Shown here: piece after piece, positions 8,492 through 16,611 of the stretch
Numbering within the stretch: position 1 is the stretch's first letter
How the letters are laid out: the number at the start of each line of letters is the position of its first letter
Assembly: GCA_964293155.1 (NCBI GenBank)
Contig: CAXYYA010000043.1
Location: forward strand, 1-27,011
Direction: 5' to 3'
Origin: JAQVEB01 sp028698105
GTDB taxonomy: Bacteria; Bacteroidota; Bacteroidia; Bacteroidales; Dysgonomonadaceae
Length of the DNA stretch: 27,011 bases
Made by a program: the position numbers and the translations under genes
Notes under the pieces: generated by a model
Told to the model about the DNA's origin: nothing
The model's input: only the letters and a program-made list of their open reading frames with translations
The model's database searches: none

Positions 8492-8497
8492 AATTAT

Positions 8498-10561
8498 ATG
8501 AGAAGGAATATATTTATAATATTATCTTTTATTGTTTTCGCCTTTACCTCATGTGTTCATGAGGATATGAGCACTTGTGAGATTACCGGCAAAAGCCTAT
8601 CGCTTGAATTGGTGGTTACTGCTCCCATACAAACAAGAGACGCCGGCTACGGCGTTACCCGGGCAACCGAACCCGGCGATGATGACTATTATCCCGGATT
8701 GGTGGACAATGCCGGAAATGTTATTGTTGCTTATAACGAAAACAAGATATCCAAAGTAGATGTATTTTTCTACAACGGGGAAACACAAGTGTGGTATCCT
8801 GATAATGTGGTATATGACCCGACTACGTCAAAAGTTGTTATTCCCGTACGAAGCGCAGATGAAACTTACCTCAACAAGCCTTATGTCATATATGTGGTCG
8901 CCAACAGTTCGTTTAGCCGAACGGCCATGACGGGTTTAACGCTGACGCAATTAAAAGAGTTGACGCTTACTACGGATTTTAGTTCCACAAACCGTATACA
9001 ACCACAACCGCAGTTGGTGATGGACGGCAATTTGTCTGTGCCAACGGTTAATCTTTCCAATCCTGACTTAGGCACCGCAGAAATGCGCCGTGCGGCGGCT
9101 AAAATCAGGGTACGCATTTTAAAAGGACCGTTAATTAATGAATTATTGGATTATAACGGCAACGGAATACCCGATAATGAAGAAGGGATAGACGGTACAT
9201 CCGGTGCAACTCCGCTTGTTTCGGTGAAAAATTATAACGAGCAGGGAGCGCTCTTGCAAGGTGGAGCCATTAAACAGGGATTAACGAGTGATGCCGATTA
9301 CAGGAGCGCGAACTTATTACATAGGAATAATCCTGAATTCATCGGAATAACAACCCCATATCCTATTTATTCGTATCCCAATGATTGGAGCGATTGGAGT
9401 TCAAGCGGAAATAAAGAAAATGAAACTTATATAATGCTTCGCGTACCCCTGTACGTTGGAGAAAAGACACAGGGAATGCCCCCGCCGCCAACCTCGGCGC
9501 TCACCTATTTTTATTATCGGGTTCCGGTGAATTTTCAACGTCCTGATGGCCCGCAAACCGCGGACGAGAAGAAATTTTACCGCTTAGACCGCAATCACTT
9601 GTATGATATTGTGGTAACCATTAACCAGTTGGGCGGAACGCAGGAAAGCCCCGTAACGTTGAACGGTGATTACGTGGTAAAAGATTGGACTACCCAAAAT
9701 GTGTATGTGGACATAACCGCACAACATTACCTGTTTGTGACGCCGCAAACGAGCAAAATGCAGAATACCGCTACCACGATATTGTCTTACTCATCGTCCA
9801 AACTGCCTATAACGGTTTCCAATATTCAGGCCAGCTATACTTACACCGATGCAGCAACCGGTGAAACAAAAACAGTTTATTATGATCCTGCGAATGTTAC
9901 CGTGGAAATAGACCGGCCGGGCCAAGGCAAGATACGTGTTACAAGCCCCATTCCCGTAAACAATGTGCCAAAAGATATTTCTTTTACGGTATCCAACGGC
10001 ATCGCAGCTTTGGATCAGGTTGTCAGGATCACCCAATACCCGCCGAATTATATTACGGACCAGCAGGGGATACGGTCTGTTTTAAGGGATCAATTGGAAA
10101 CGCAACACAATAATAAAGCGATGTATATTACTACAGCGTCCGCTCCTGATGGGAATTCCGTAATAGGCTTTCCTCCGGTTGACGCAAACGGATATACGGT
10201 GAATTCGGCCGAAGTGGCCAATATGATTTCCCCGTCGTTTATGGCAGCATCACAATTAGGTGCAACCACAACAATGGGTTATAATGCAGCTCGTACAAAT
10301 TGTGCGAATTACTGGGAGGAAACCATCGTTAACGGAGTTACCGTGCGCTACGATGACTGGCGCTTGCCAACGGAAGCTGAAATCAGGATGATTGACCAGA
10401 TGCAGCACGATCCTAATAGCGCAGTTAAAATTGTTATGCGCGGTAATTATTACTGGGATGCCTATAGCGGAAATAACGCTTACCAGATGTCCAATCCGAT
10501 AACGTACAGCGCGACATCAACCAGCGCACACGTGCGTTGCGTTCGTGATGTAAAGAATTAA
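8498..10561 (+). CDS. Large fimbrial tip-like protein with C-terminal lectin-like module
   Basis: This 687-aa lipoprotein precursor has lipobox TSC (Cys19) and two candidate arginine sites, QTR (47) and VTRAT (55). The first ~400 residues are fimbrillin-like (KVDVFFYNGE, RRAAAKIRVRILKG, HLYDIVVTINQLGG, VVKDWTTQNVYVDI). A middle beta domain follows (TLSYSSSKLPITVSNIQASY, ...VVRITQYPP), which looks Ig/BACON-like. The C-terminal ~130 residues carry YDDWRLPTEAEI and end TSAHVRCVRDVKN, a pattern of DUF1566/major-paralogous-domain proteins with a C-type-lectin-like fold. Such a module at the fimbrial end suggests an adhesin; the ligand is unknown. The position in the operon is known for tip proteins, while the adhesive role is inference. 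Confidence 0.75.
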   Translation: MRRNIFIILSFIVFAFTSCVHEDMSTCEITGKSLSLELVVTAPIQTRDAGYGVTRATEPGDDDYYPGLVDNAGNVIVAYNENKISKVDVFFYNGETQVWYPDNVVYDPTTSKVVIPVRSADETYLNKPYVIYVVANSSFSRTAMTGLTLTQLKELTLTTDFSSTNRIQPQPQLVMDGNLSVPTVNLSNPDLGTAEMRRAAAKIRVRILKGPLINELLDYNGNGIPDNEEGIDGTSGATPLVSVKNYNEQGALLQGGAIKQGLTSDADYRSANLLHRNNPEFIGITTPYPIYSYPNDWSDWSSSGNKENETYIMLRVPLYVGEKTQGMPPPPTSALTYFYYRVPVNFQRPDGPQTADEKKFYRLDRNHLYDIVVTINQLGGTQESPVTLNGDYVVKDWTTQNVYVDITAQHYLFVTPQTSKMQNTATTILSYSSSKLPITVSNIQASYTYTDAATGETKTVYYDPANVTVEIDRPGQGKIRVTSPIPVNNVPKDISFTVSNGIAALDQVVRITQYPPNYITDQQGIRSVLRDQLETQHNNKAMYITTASAPDGNSVIGFPPVDANGYTVNSAEVANMISPSFMAASQLGATTTMGYNAARTNCANYWEETIVNGVTVRYDDWRLPTEAEIRMIDQMQHDPNSAVKIVMRGNYYWDAYSGNNAYQMSNPITYSATSTSAHVRCVRDVKN

Positions 10562-10579
10562 ATTATTACGTTTAAAAAA

Positions 10580-13057
10580 ATGAAAAAATATATATTCGGT
10601 TTACTTGCCATATTATTCTTCCACTCCGGCTGTGTAGACGACAGCGACATCTGGCAAAATGCTGAGAACGCTTCGGGAAACGTGAACGTTACTTTCTCGG
10701 TAGATATCCCTGCATACACTATAGCCACACGAGCTACCATTGCGGATGAAAACCTGATCAGCTCGCTTTGGTTGCTGGTGTTCGACGAAAAAGGGAATTA
10801 CCTCTATAAAAAACAAGCCGCATCCGTTACTCCCGCAAGTACTAATCCAAGTTCTGCAAACGGGACATTTTCGGTTGAATTGGGCGCTACCACTCAAAAA
10901 CGCGTTATCCACTTTATAGCCAATTACGATCTTTCAAACGCGGCATTTGCCGACGAATTATTGCAGCAAAAAGACGAGCGCGAAATTGTGGCATCGCTCA
11001 ACGGCACCGGATTATACATGTGGGCCAGAAAAGAATTGAACGCAATAAACGCCAATACCTTTCAATCGGGAACGGTGGAATTATTGCGCAGCATGGCTAA
11101 GATCACATTGATCATTGACCCGGCAGCAGGAAACGATGTGGCAAATTTCAGCAACGGCCAATATGCCGTGCGTCGTATGCCCACCAACGGTACCGTGGCG
11201 CCCTTTAATGCACGCACTTATACGTTTGCCGAGCACACGATCACCGAACCGGCCGGCGTAGCCTACACCGGCTCAAGCGCTGCTTTTAGGCCGCTGGGCG
11301 AGAACAACGCCTCAACCGAATATACGTATGAAAGAAGAAATGCTCCGGCAGACAACAATTACACATGCATTATATTGAAAGGAAATTACCAGGGCGCGGA
11401 AACGTATTACAAAATAGATATATTGGATGCGAATAAAAAACGGTACGATATTGAACGGAATTACTGGTACAAGCTCACCGTCCGCCAGATATTACGGCCT
11501 GGGTATGCAACCGAACAGCAGGCTATGGATAATGCGGCGGCAAACAATACATCGCTTGACGTTACCATAGAAAAATATCTCATTATTTCTGATGGCGTAA
11601 GGAAATTGGAAGTGGAAAAAACACTGATCACATTCTCGAAAAACGGAAGCGTTCTGGACACATGGGCTAAATATTATCCCGACGCCATTACCAATCCCAA
11701 TTCCTTCGATAATACAGGCGTAACGATTACATTAATTGAGGATGATACAGACCATCCTTTAGTGAAGAACGGAATAATTAATTTCGACCCCGTAACCGGT
11801 AAAATAACGGCTGAAATCAATGATATTCCCAACGATGGCTCTGTCCTTACTGCTCGTATAGTAATCGAAAAAGGAAGCATATCACGCACCATACGTTTAG
11901 TTGGCAGGCAACTATATAAGTTCGATCCGGTAACCATAAACTATGCCGATCCTGCTACGATAAATGCGGAGCAAAACTCGGATGCAGTATTGCGTTTCTC
12001 TATTCCGGCAGAGTATCCTGCGGAATTATTACCGTTGGAGGTACGTATATACACGCAGGGATTATATCCCGTTCAATCCGGATTAAGAATGGAAGTACAG
12101 AACGGACAAATATGCTACATTTATACAGCAACAACTACGGGGCTACAAACATTGAATTTTAAAACCAATATTTCAACCAGTAAGGAGGTTGTTTATCTTC
12201 GGGCAGATTTGTTTGAAACAGGCAGCGTAGGGTACAATATCAATTCAATTACAGGGAACATTACCTACACTTTGCAAACCACAACTACGCCGGTACCTAG
12301 AGCCGAAACCGATAATCTGAGCGCAGCAAAAGGTTTCATTAACGTGCCGGCTGCCGCCGGGGTTTACAACTGGCGATATCCTGCCAACTTATCTCCCACG
12401 GAACAGGTGCTTATTTCCTTTAGGAAACAATACTCCACCACACTGACGCGAGTATTTTCCGCCAACGTAACATTAAACGGGTTGAATGCGAATAGTAATA
12501 TTAACTTAACACATACTCAATCCATTGTAAAAGGCGCCATAACTTACGGCAGTAGTAATATACCCGTTCCTGCCGGAAGCGTAACCAAAGTGTACGCGGT
12601 GGGCACCAACACGGAAATCGGTTCCGTGGAGGTTACAACGAACGGCTCGGATGAATTTACATATACAATTTCCGGCACTCCGCCTTCGCAGGCTACCGTA
12701 ACAAGCGTAATACAAATCAGCAACAATGTATTTGAAACCTATTCAGCGGTTGTGAATTTTGCCGATCTGGCTGCAGGCGGCACTGTACGGTTAACAAACA
12801 GAGACAATATTATTATATACGGAGATATAACTTACGGGGGGGCAAGCTTAGTGCCCATCGGTCAGGGAACAGCAACTTCCACGCCGAATTACGTAACTTC
12901 GTACCAGACGTACCAACCGGGTAAATACAAACTCGTTTTAGCCGGCAATACGCCCGAATCACAAAATATCGTTTTCAGATATACAAGGGGATGGACGACT
13001 TACACATCAACAAGAAGTTTATCTTCATTGAGAAATAATTCTACAGTAGCATTGTAA
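10580..13057 (+). CDS. Terminal fimbrial/tip protein with tandem C-terminal beta repeats
   Basis: This 825-aa lipoprotein precursor (lipobox SGC, Cys18; candidate protease site ATRAT, Arg51) is the last and largest gene of the operon. Residues about 50-320 resemble the fimbrillin-type N-terminal domains of Bacteroidales tip proteins (SSLWLLVFDEKGNYL, VIHFIANYDL, LRSMAKITLII, YWYKLTVRQI). A Leu/Ile-rich beta region follows, then at 556-825 three tandem domains of 83-95 residues, each starting G-x-ITY (GNITYTL, GAITYGS, GDITYGG). The repeats are Thr/Asn/Ser-rich, as in extracellular stalks. It begins 18 nt after the previous gene and is followed by a hairpin, so it closes the operon. Export and tip localisation are inferred from the operon. 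Confidence 0.75.
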   Translation: MKKYIFGLLAILFFHSGCVDDSDIWQNAENASGNVNVTFSVDIPAYTIATRATIADENLISSLWLLVFDEKGNYLYKKQAASVTPASTNPSSANGTFSVELGATTQKRVIHFIANYDLSNAAFADELLQQKDEREIVASLNGTGLYMWARKELNAINANTFQSGTVELLRSMAKITLIIDPAAGNDVANFSNGQYAVRRMPTNGTVAPFNARTYTFAEHTITEPAGVAYTGSSAAFRPLGENNASTEYTYERRNAPADNNYTCIILKGNYQGAETYYKIDILDANKKRYDIERNYWYKLTVRQILRPGYATEQQAMDNAAANNTSLDVTIEKYLIISDGVRKLEVEKTLITFSKNGSVLDTWAKYYPDAITNPNSFDNTGVTITLIEDDTDHPLVKNGIINFDPVTGKITAEINDIPNDGSVLTARIVIEKGSISRTIRLVGRQLYKFDPVTINYADPATINAEQNSDAVLRFSIPAEYPAELLPLEVRIYTQGLYPVQSGLRMEVQNGQICYIYTATTTGLQTLNFKTNISTSKEVVYLRADLFETGSVGYNINSITGNITYTLQTTTTPVPRAETDNLSAAKGFINVPAAAGVYNWRYPANLSPTEQVLISFRKQYSTTLTRVFSANVTLNGLNANSNINLTHTQSIVKGAITYGSSNIPVPAGSVTKVYAVGTNTEIGSVEVTTNGSDEFTYTISGTPPSQATVTSVIQISNNVFETYSAVVNFADLAAGGTVRLTNRDNIIIYGDITYGGASLVPIGQGTATSTPNYVTSYQTYQPGKYKLVLAGNTPESQNIVFRYTRGWTTYTSTRSLSSLRNNSTVAL

Positions 13058-13062
13058 ATTCT

Positions 13063-13089
13063 GCATCTGACCGTTTACCGGTCTGATGC
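13063..13089 (+). terminator. Hairpin at the end of the fimbrial operon
   Basis: GCATCTGACCG (13063-13073) pairs with CGGTCTGATGC (13079-13089) with a single T-T mismatch, 5 nt after the stop codon of the last fimbrial gene. There is no T-tract, so termination strength is uncertain. Confidence 0.5.
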
Positions 13090-13390
13090 GTTGAAATATG
13101 ATGGTACTGAACAGCAGCTGCCAGTAAACAGGTAGCAGCAGGCAAGAACGATGAGACACCCACCATTTGCTCTTTGTATAGATAGGCCAACGTTTTTGTT
13201 CCTTGCTCTTGCTCTAACGTCTAACAGCGCAGTAGCCTCATATCTGTTATTTCCTGAACAAATCACCCTGATATTTTGTTCCAAAGATAAATGCGCATAT
13301 ATAGCGCACAAGTGAGATCTTTTACATATCGGCAACCTTTTATTCCTATTTTATGACAACCTATCTTATATTTTAAAATCAATAAGAGAT
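13090..13390. other. Intergenic region before the HU-like gene
   Basis: I see no convincing gene. A minus-strand open frame crosses it without recognisable protein content. Near the 3' side, TGCGC (13292-13296) and GCGCA (13304-13308) flank a 7-nt AT stretch, a possible operator close to the HU-like gene. Confidence 0.4.
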
Positions 13391-13765
13391 ATGAAATTTA
13401 AAGTAGTACAAAAAACAAATCCTCAGAACGTAACGGCCGAAAAGAAATGGTATGCCCAGATAGTTACCGACGGGGAAGTAAGCATGCAGGAACTGGTGGA
13501 TGAAATTGAAAAATTCAGCGCCTTATCTGAGCCCGACATCCGGGGCGTGATCATCGCCCTTGAAAATGTGGTTCAAAAGAAGCTGGCAGAAGGTAAAATT
13601 GTTCGCTTCGAACAGTTGGGAACGCTATATCCTTCGTTATCCAGCGATCCTTCCGATACGGAAGAAGGAGTTACTGCGGCTAACATAAATAATGTAAGGG
13701 TAAATTACCGTCCCGGCAAACGTATCATTGATGCCATGCGGAACGTTACCAAAAAGCGTGTATAA
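13391..13765 (+). CDS. HU-like DNA-binding protein (Bacteroidetes type)
   Basis: This 124-aa protein has the Bacteroidetes HU-like layout. It opens with the short strand MKFKVVQKTNPQNV and continues with helices around MQELVDEIEKFSALSEPDI and RGVIIALENVVQKKLAEGK. Next is the beta turn IVRFEQLGTLYPSLSS, followed by the end VRVNYRPGKRIIDAMRNV. These proteins bind DNA non-specifically as dimers and bend it. Here the family is usually a conserved paralogue set rather than the single canonical HU, so a specific role cannot be assigned. It stands alone, with 333 bp upstream after the fimbrial operon and 762 bp downstream. Confidence 0.9.
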   Translation: MKFKVVQKTNPQNVTAEKKWYAQIVTDGEVSMQELVDEIEKFSALSEPDIRGVIIALENVVQKKLAEGKIVRFEQLGTLYPSLSSDPSDTEEGVTAANINNVRVNYRPGKRIIDAMRNVTKKRV

Positions 13766-13769
13766 CAGA

Positions 13770-13870
13770 AGCACGAAAGTGCTGTGAAAAACTACCGTAG
13801 CTTATGGTAAAAGCCACCTGTGGTTTTGTTCCAAACCACAGGTACTTTCGGATGAAACCACAGGTACTTT
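13770..13870 (+). repeat. Cluster of three hairpins and a 16-nt direct repeat
   Basis: Right after the HU-like gene lie three stems: AGCAC-GAAA-GTGCT (13770-13783), TACCGTA-gct-TATGGTA (13793-13809) and ACCTGTGGTTT with AAACCACAGGT (13816-13826, 13833-13843). The last arm is part of AAACCACAGGTACTTT, which recurs at 13855-13870. The cluster may end the HU transcript or be a structured RNA; no T-tract directly follows a stem. Confidence 0.6.
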
Positions 13871-14527
13871 TTACCGGAACTACAGCAGGCTTTAAATAAA
13901 TGCAGAAAAAGAACGTAATTTCAAGATCGTTTTATGAAAGCAAAGGGTTTGTTTTTTTGTTCCCTGCAAAAATTTACGAAATGCACCCAGGAGCGTAGCG
14001 GTGGAGGTTGTATCAAAAGTGCAAGAACAGTTTCATTTTGTCACGTCTCCACCCAAAATTGGGCATAAAGAGGAAACCACATGAATAATAATTAAATAGA
14101 TGCCTCCTTTCGTCGGCCCCGATAATCGGGATTTCCGCTTTGCTCCAACATGACACTGACTTGAAGCCCAACTATGTGCGGTTGTCATTTCGAACGAAGT
14201 GAGAAATCTATAATAACCCAGATTATCGAAATATGTCATTGATAACGAAGAGGCTGTGTCAAAAGCAATAATACACTTTGTTTAACTTGCAATCTGAAAG
14301 TTATGTTCCATTTCTTTTTCGAACTTCACTAAACAAAAAAAACTTATTTTGAAAACGCCGATGTCGCAAAGTTTTGCGACGAAATTATCCGCATTAATTG
14401 AACTGCTCAGAGTTCCGAAAACTTGAGCCATTGTTGTCATTTGTCATAAAAAATATCCCCTTAACAGGCGAAATGTCGTAATTTTTTTGTTCTTTTGTAA
14501 GTAAAATGCTTCAAAATAACATATACT
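13871..14527. other. Non-coding stretch with decayed repeat/IS-end-like sequence
   Basis: No gene is supported. It contains GAGGTTGTATCAAAAG (14004-14019) and the near copy GAGGCTGTGTCAAAAG (14250-14265), both resembling ends of Bacteroidetes insertion sequences. Also present are a short palindrome CCCGAT-A-ATCGGG (14118-14130) and the motif TGTCATTTCGAACGAAGTGA at 14183-14202, which recalls sequence scattered between genes in this phylum. The last ~130 bp, AT-rich, should hold the ptb promoter; TTCTTTTG at 14490-14497 is a near match to TAnnTTTG. Confidence 0.45.
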
Positions 14528-15427
14528 ATGATGCGCAAGTTATCTGAATTGATCGAAAAAGCCCGGAACAAATCAACCCAACGTATTGCTGTGGCCGCCG
14601 CCGAAGACGAAGAAGTGCTGAAAGCGTTGCGCGAGGCCGTGAAAGAAGGGATCGTTTCACCGGTTTTGGTTGGCGACAGGGCGGAGATTGAGCGTATCGC
14701 TCAACTGGTGGAATTCAATTTAGACGGCGTACGCGTGGTTCATAACGATCAGGGCGCCGATATTTCGGCTCAAATAGCCGTTTCGCTGGTGAAAAACGGC
14801 GAAGCCGATCTGTTGATGAAGGGGTTCGTAGGCACTGGTACGCTGCTGAAAGCCGTGCTCGACAAGGAAAACGGATTGCGGAAAAGCGAAGTGCTCAGCC
14901 ACATGGCTTTCTTCGAAACGCCCTATTACCATAAATTATTGGGTGTAACTGATGTGGCGATGAACATCGCCCCCGACCTCGCTACAAAAGTGCACATCAT
15001 CAACAATGCCGTGGAGGCGTGCCGCAAGATCGGCATAGAAAATCCGAAAGTGGCGGCCGTGGCAGCCGTTGAAATCGTAAATCCCAAGATGGAAGCAACC
15101 GTTCACGCCGGTCAGTTGAAAGCGATGAACGAGCGCGGCGAAATAAAAAACTGCATCGTTGACGGCCCGTTCGCCATTGATATTGCGGTAGATAAACATG
15201 CTGCCGAACACAAGGGCATAAAAAGCGCCGTTGCCGGCGATTGCGACGTGATCCTCGCGCCCGATATCGAGGCGGGGAACATGTTTTACAAGGCGCTGAA
15301 TTTTTTGGGCGGCGCCACATCGGCAGCCGTGATCATGGGCGCAGCCGTGCCCATCGTGCTTACCTCGCGCTCGGATACCGACAAGAGTAAAATGCTTTCC
15401 ATCGCGTTGGCCGCCGCTATGCAATAA
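14528..15427 (+). CDS. ptb: Phosphate butyryltransferase
   Basis: This 299-aa cytoplasmic enzyme exchanges CoA for phosphate on butyryl-CoA to give butyryl-phosphate. The whole length matches the phosphate acetyl/butyryltransferase fold: N-terminal RIAVAAAEDEEVLKALREAV, the segment ADLLMKGFVGTGTLLKAVLD, VLSHMAFFETP, and the C-terminal GNMFYKALNFLGGATSAAVI with VLTSRSDT. Length (~300 aa) suits Ptb or short Pta. The butyrate kinase gene 33 nt downstream is what favours Ptb over phosphate acetyltransferase. Two Met codons open the frame (14528, 14531); either may be used. Branched-chain acyl-CoA could also be a substrate. Confidence 0.9.
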   Translation: MMRKLSELIEKARNKSTQRIAVAAAEDEEVLKALREAVKEGIVSPVLVGDRAEIERIAQLVEFNLDGVRVVHNDQGADISAQIAVSLVKNGEADLLMKGFVGTGTLLKAVLDKENGLRKSEVLSHMAFFETPYYHKLLGVTDVAMNIAPDLATKVHIINNAVEACRKIGIENPKVAAVAAVEIVNPKMEATVHAGQLKAMNERGEIKNCIVDGPFAIDIAVDKHAAEHKGIKSAVAGDCDVILAPDIEAGNMFYKALNFLGGATSAAVIMGAAVPIVLTSRSDTDKSKMLSIALAAAMQ

Positions 15428-15460
15428 CTCATAAACAAGAACTTTAAAAAATATATTTCT

Positions 15461-16540
15461 ATGGATATCAACGCACGAATTTTAGCCATTAACCCCGGTT
15501 CCACATCAACTAAAATAGCCGTTTATCAAAACGAAAAAGTCATTTTTCTGAAAACCCTGCGCCATTCTCCCGAAGTGCTAAGCCAGTTTGAGCGCATAAC
15601 GGATCAGTATGAATACCGTAAAAAAATGATTTACGACGAATTGAAGAATTCGGATGTATATCTCGATCTTATTCGCATGGTTATTGGCCGTGGAGGATTG
15701 GTGAAACCGATCGCGTCGGGTGTTTACCGCGTAAACGAAGCGATGCGCAGAGACCTGATAGAGTGCAAAATGGGCGAGCATGCCAGTAACCTTGGCGCGC
15801 TCATTGCCGATGATATCGCGAAAGAGCTTCCCAATGCCGAAGCGTTTATTGCCGATCCGGTTGTTGTGGATGAGCTTGAGCCGTTGGCACGCTATTCCGG
15901 CCACCCGCTCTTCGAACGGATTTCCATTTTTCACGCCCTGAATCAGAAAGCCATTGCGCGCTCGTATGCGAAATCCATCATGAAAAAGTACGAAGAATTG
16001 AACCTCATCGTCGTGCATCTGGGCGGCGGAATTACCGTTGGCGCTCATCATCGCGGCAAGGTTATTGACGTAAATCAGGGATTGGACGGCGACGGACCTT
16101 TTTCTCCCGAACGTGCCGGATCGCTTCCTGCAGGGGCTCTTGTGCGTGCCGCATTCAGTGGCGATTACACCTACGAAGAAATGAAAGAGATGATTACCGG
16201 CAAAGGCGGAATCGTGGCTTATTTAGGCACAAACGATGCGTATCTGGCGGAACGGGCTGCGAAAGACGGTGACAAAAAGAGCCTTGAGGTGATGGAAGCC
16301 ATGGCTTATCAGGTTGCGAAAGAGATCGGCGCAATGTCAACCGTGCTGAAAGGTGACGTGGACGCGATCCTGATAACGGGCGGCATCGCGAACAGCACAT
16401 GGTTCTGCAACCTGATGCTGGAACGGATTCATAAAATCGCGCCCGTGCATATCTATCCCGGTGAAGACGAAATGCGTGCTTTGGCCGATAACGCCCGAAT
16501 GGTTTTAAGCGGCGAGATCGAAGCCAAAGAGTACGCGTAA
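15461..16540 (+). CDS. buk: Butyrate kinase
   Basis: This 359-aa ASKHA-family kinase makes ATP and butyrate from butyryl-phosphate. Motifs in order are ILAINPGSTSTKIAVY (phosphate-1 loop), FHALNQKAIARSYA, VVHLGGGITVGAHHRGKVID (phosphate-2), GPFSPERAGSLPAGAL, and ILITGGIANSTWFCNLM (adenosine motif). The residues expected of Buk are all present and the length is standard. It pairs with ptb upstream (33-nt gap) as a two-gene operon for the last steps of butyrate, or branched-chain fatty acid, formation, and is followed by a strong terminator at 16563. Confidence 0.93.
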   Translation: MDINARILAINPGSTSTKIAVYQNEKVIFLKTLRHSPEVLSQFERITDQYEYRKKMIYDELKNSDVYLDLIRMVIGRGGLVKPIASGVYRVNEAMRRDLIECKMGEHASNLGALIADDIAKELPNAEAFIADPVVVDELEPLARYSGHPLFERISIFHALNQKAIARSYAKSIMKKYEELNLIVVHLGGGITVGAHHRGKVIDVNQGLDGDGPFSPERAGSLPAGALVRAAFSGDYTYEEMKEMITGKGGIVAYLGTNDAYLAERAAKDGDKKSLEVMEAMAYQVAKEIGAMSTVLKGDVDAILITGGIANSTWFCNLMLERIHKIAPVHIYPGEDEMRALADNARMVLSGEIEAKEYA

Positions 16541-16562
16541 AGAATACAAAAAACGCTTTTTA

Positions 16563-16598
16563 CCGCCGGACGGTTTCAACCCGTTTGGCGGTTTTTTT
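16563..16598 (+). terminator. Rho-independent terminator of ptb-buk
   Basis: CCGCCGGACGG (16563-16573) pairs with CCGTTTGGCGG (16581-16591) across 11 positions, two of them G-U, with a 7-nt loop, followed by seven T. It lies 22 nt after the buk stop. Confidence 0.9.
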
Positions 16599-16599
16599 A

Positions 16600-16607
16600 T
16601 ACATTTG
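16600..16607 (+). promoter_or_regulatory. -7 promoter element abutting the next start codon
   Basis: TACATTTG matches TAnnTTTG and lies 4 nt before ATG 16612, directly after the terminator T-tract. If used, the transcript would start at or almost at the start codon. No clear -33 TTTG is found at the expected distance. Confidence 0.45.
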
Positions 16608-16611
16608 CGTC

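Noticed and set aside
13075..13335. Minus-strand 86-codon open frame in the gap before the HU-like gene
   Set aside because: Cys-rich, no family resemblance, and it begins inside a hairpin; no promoter found.
14936..15424. Minus-strand 162-codon open frame
   Set aside because: It lies wholly within ptb and reads as Arg/His/Cys-rich antisense sequence with no recognisable protein.
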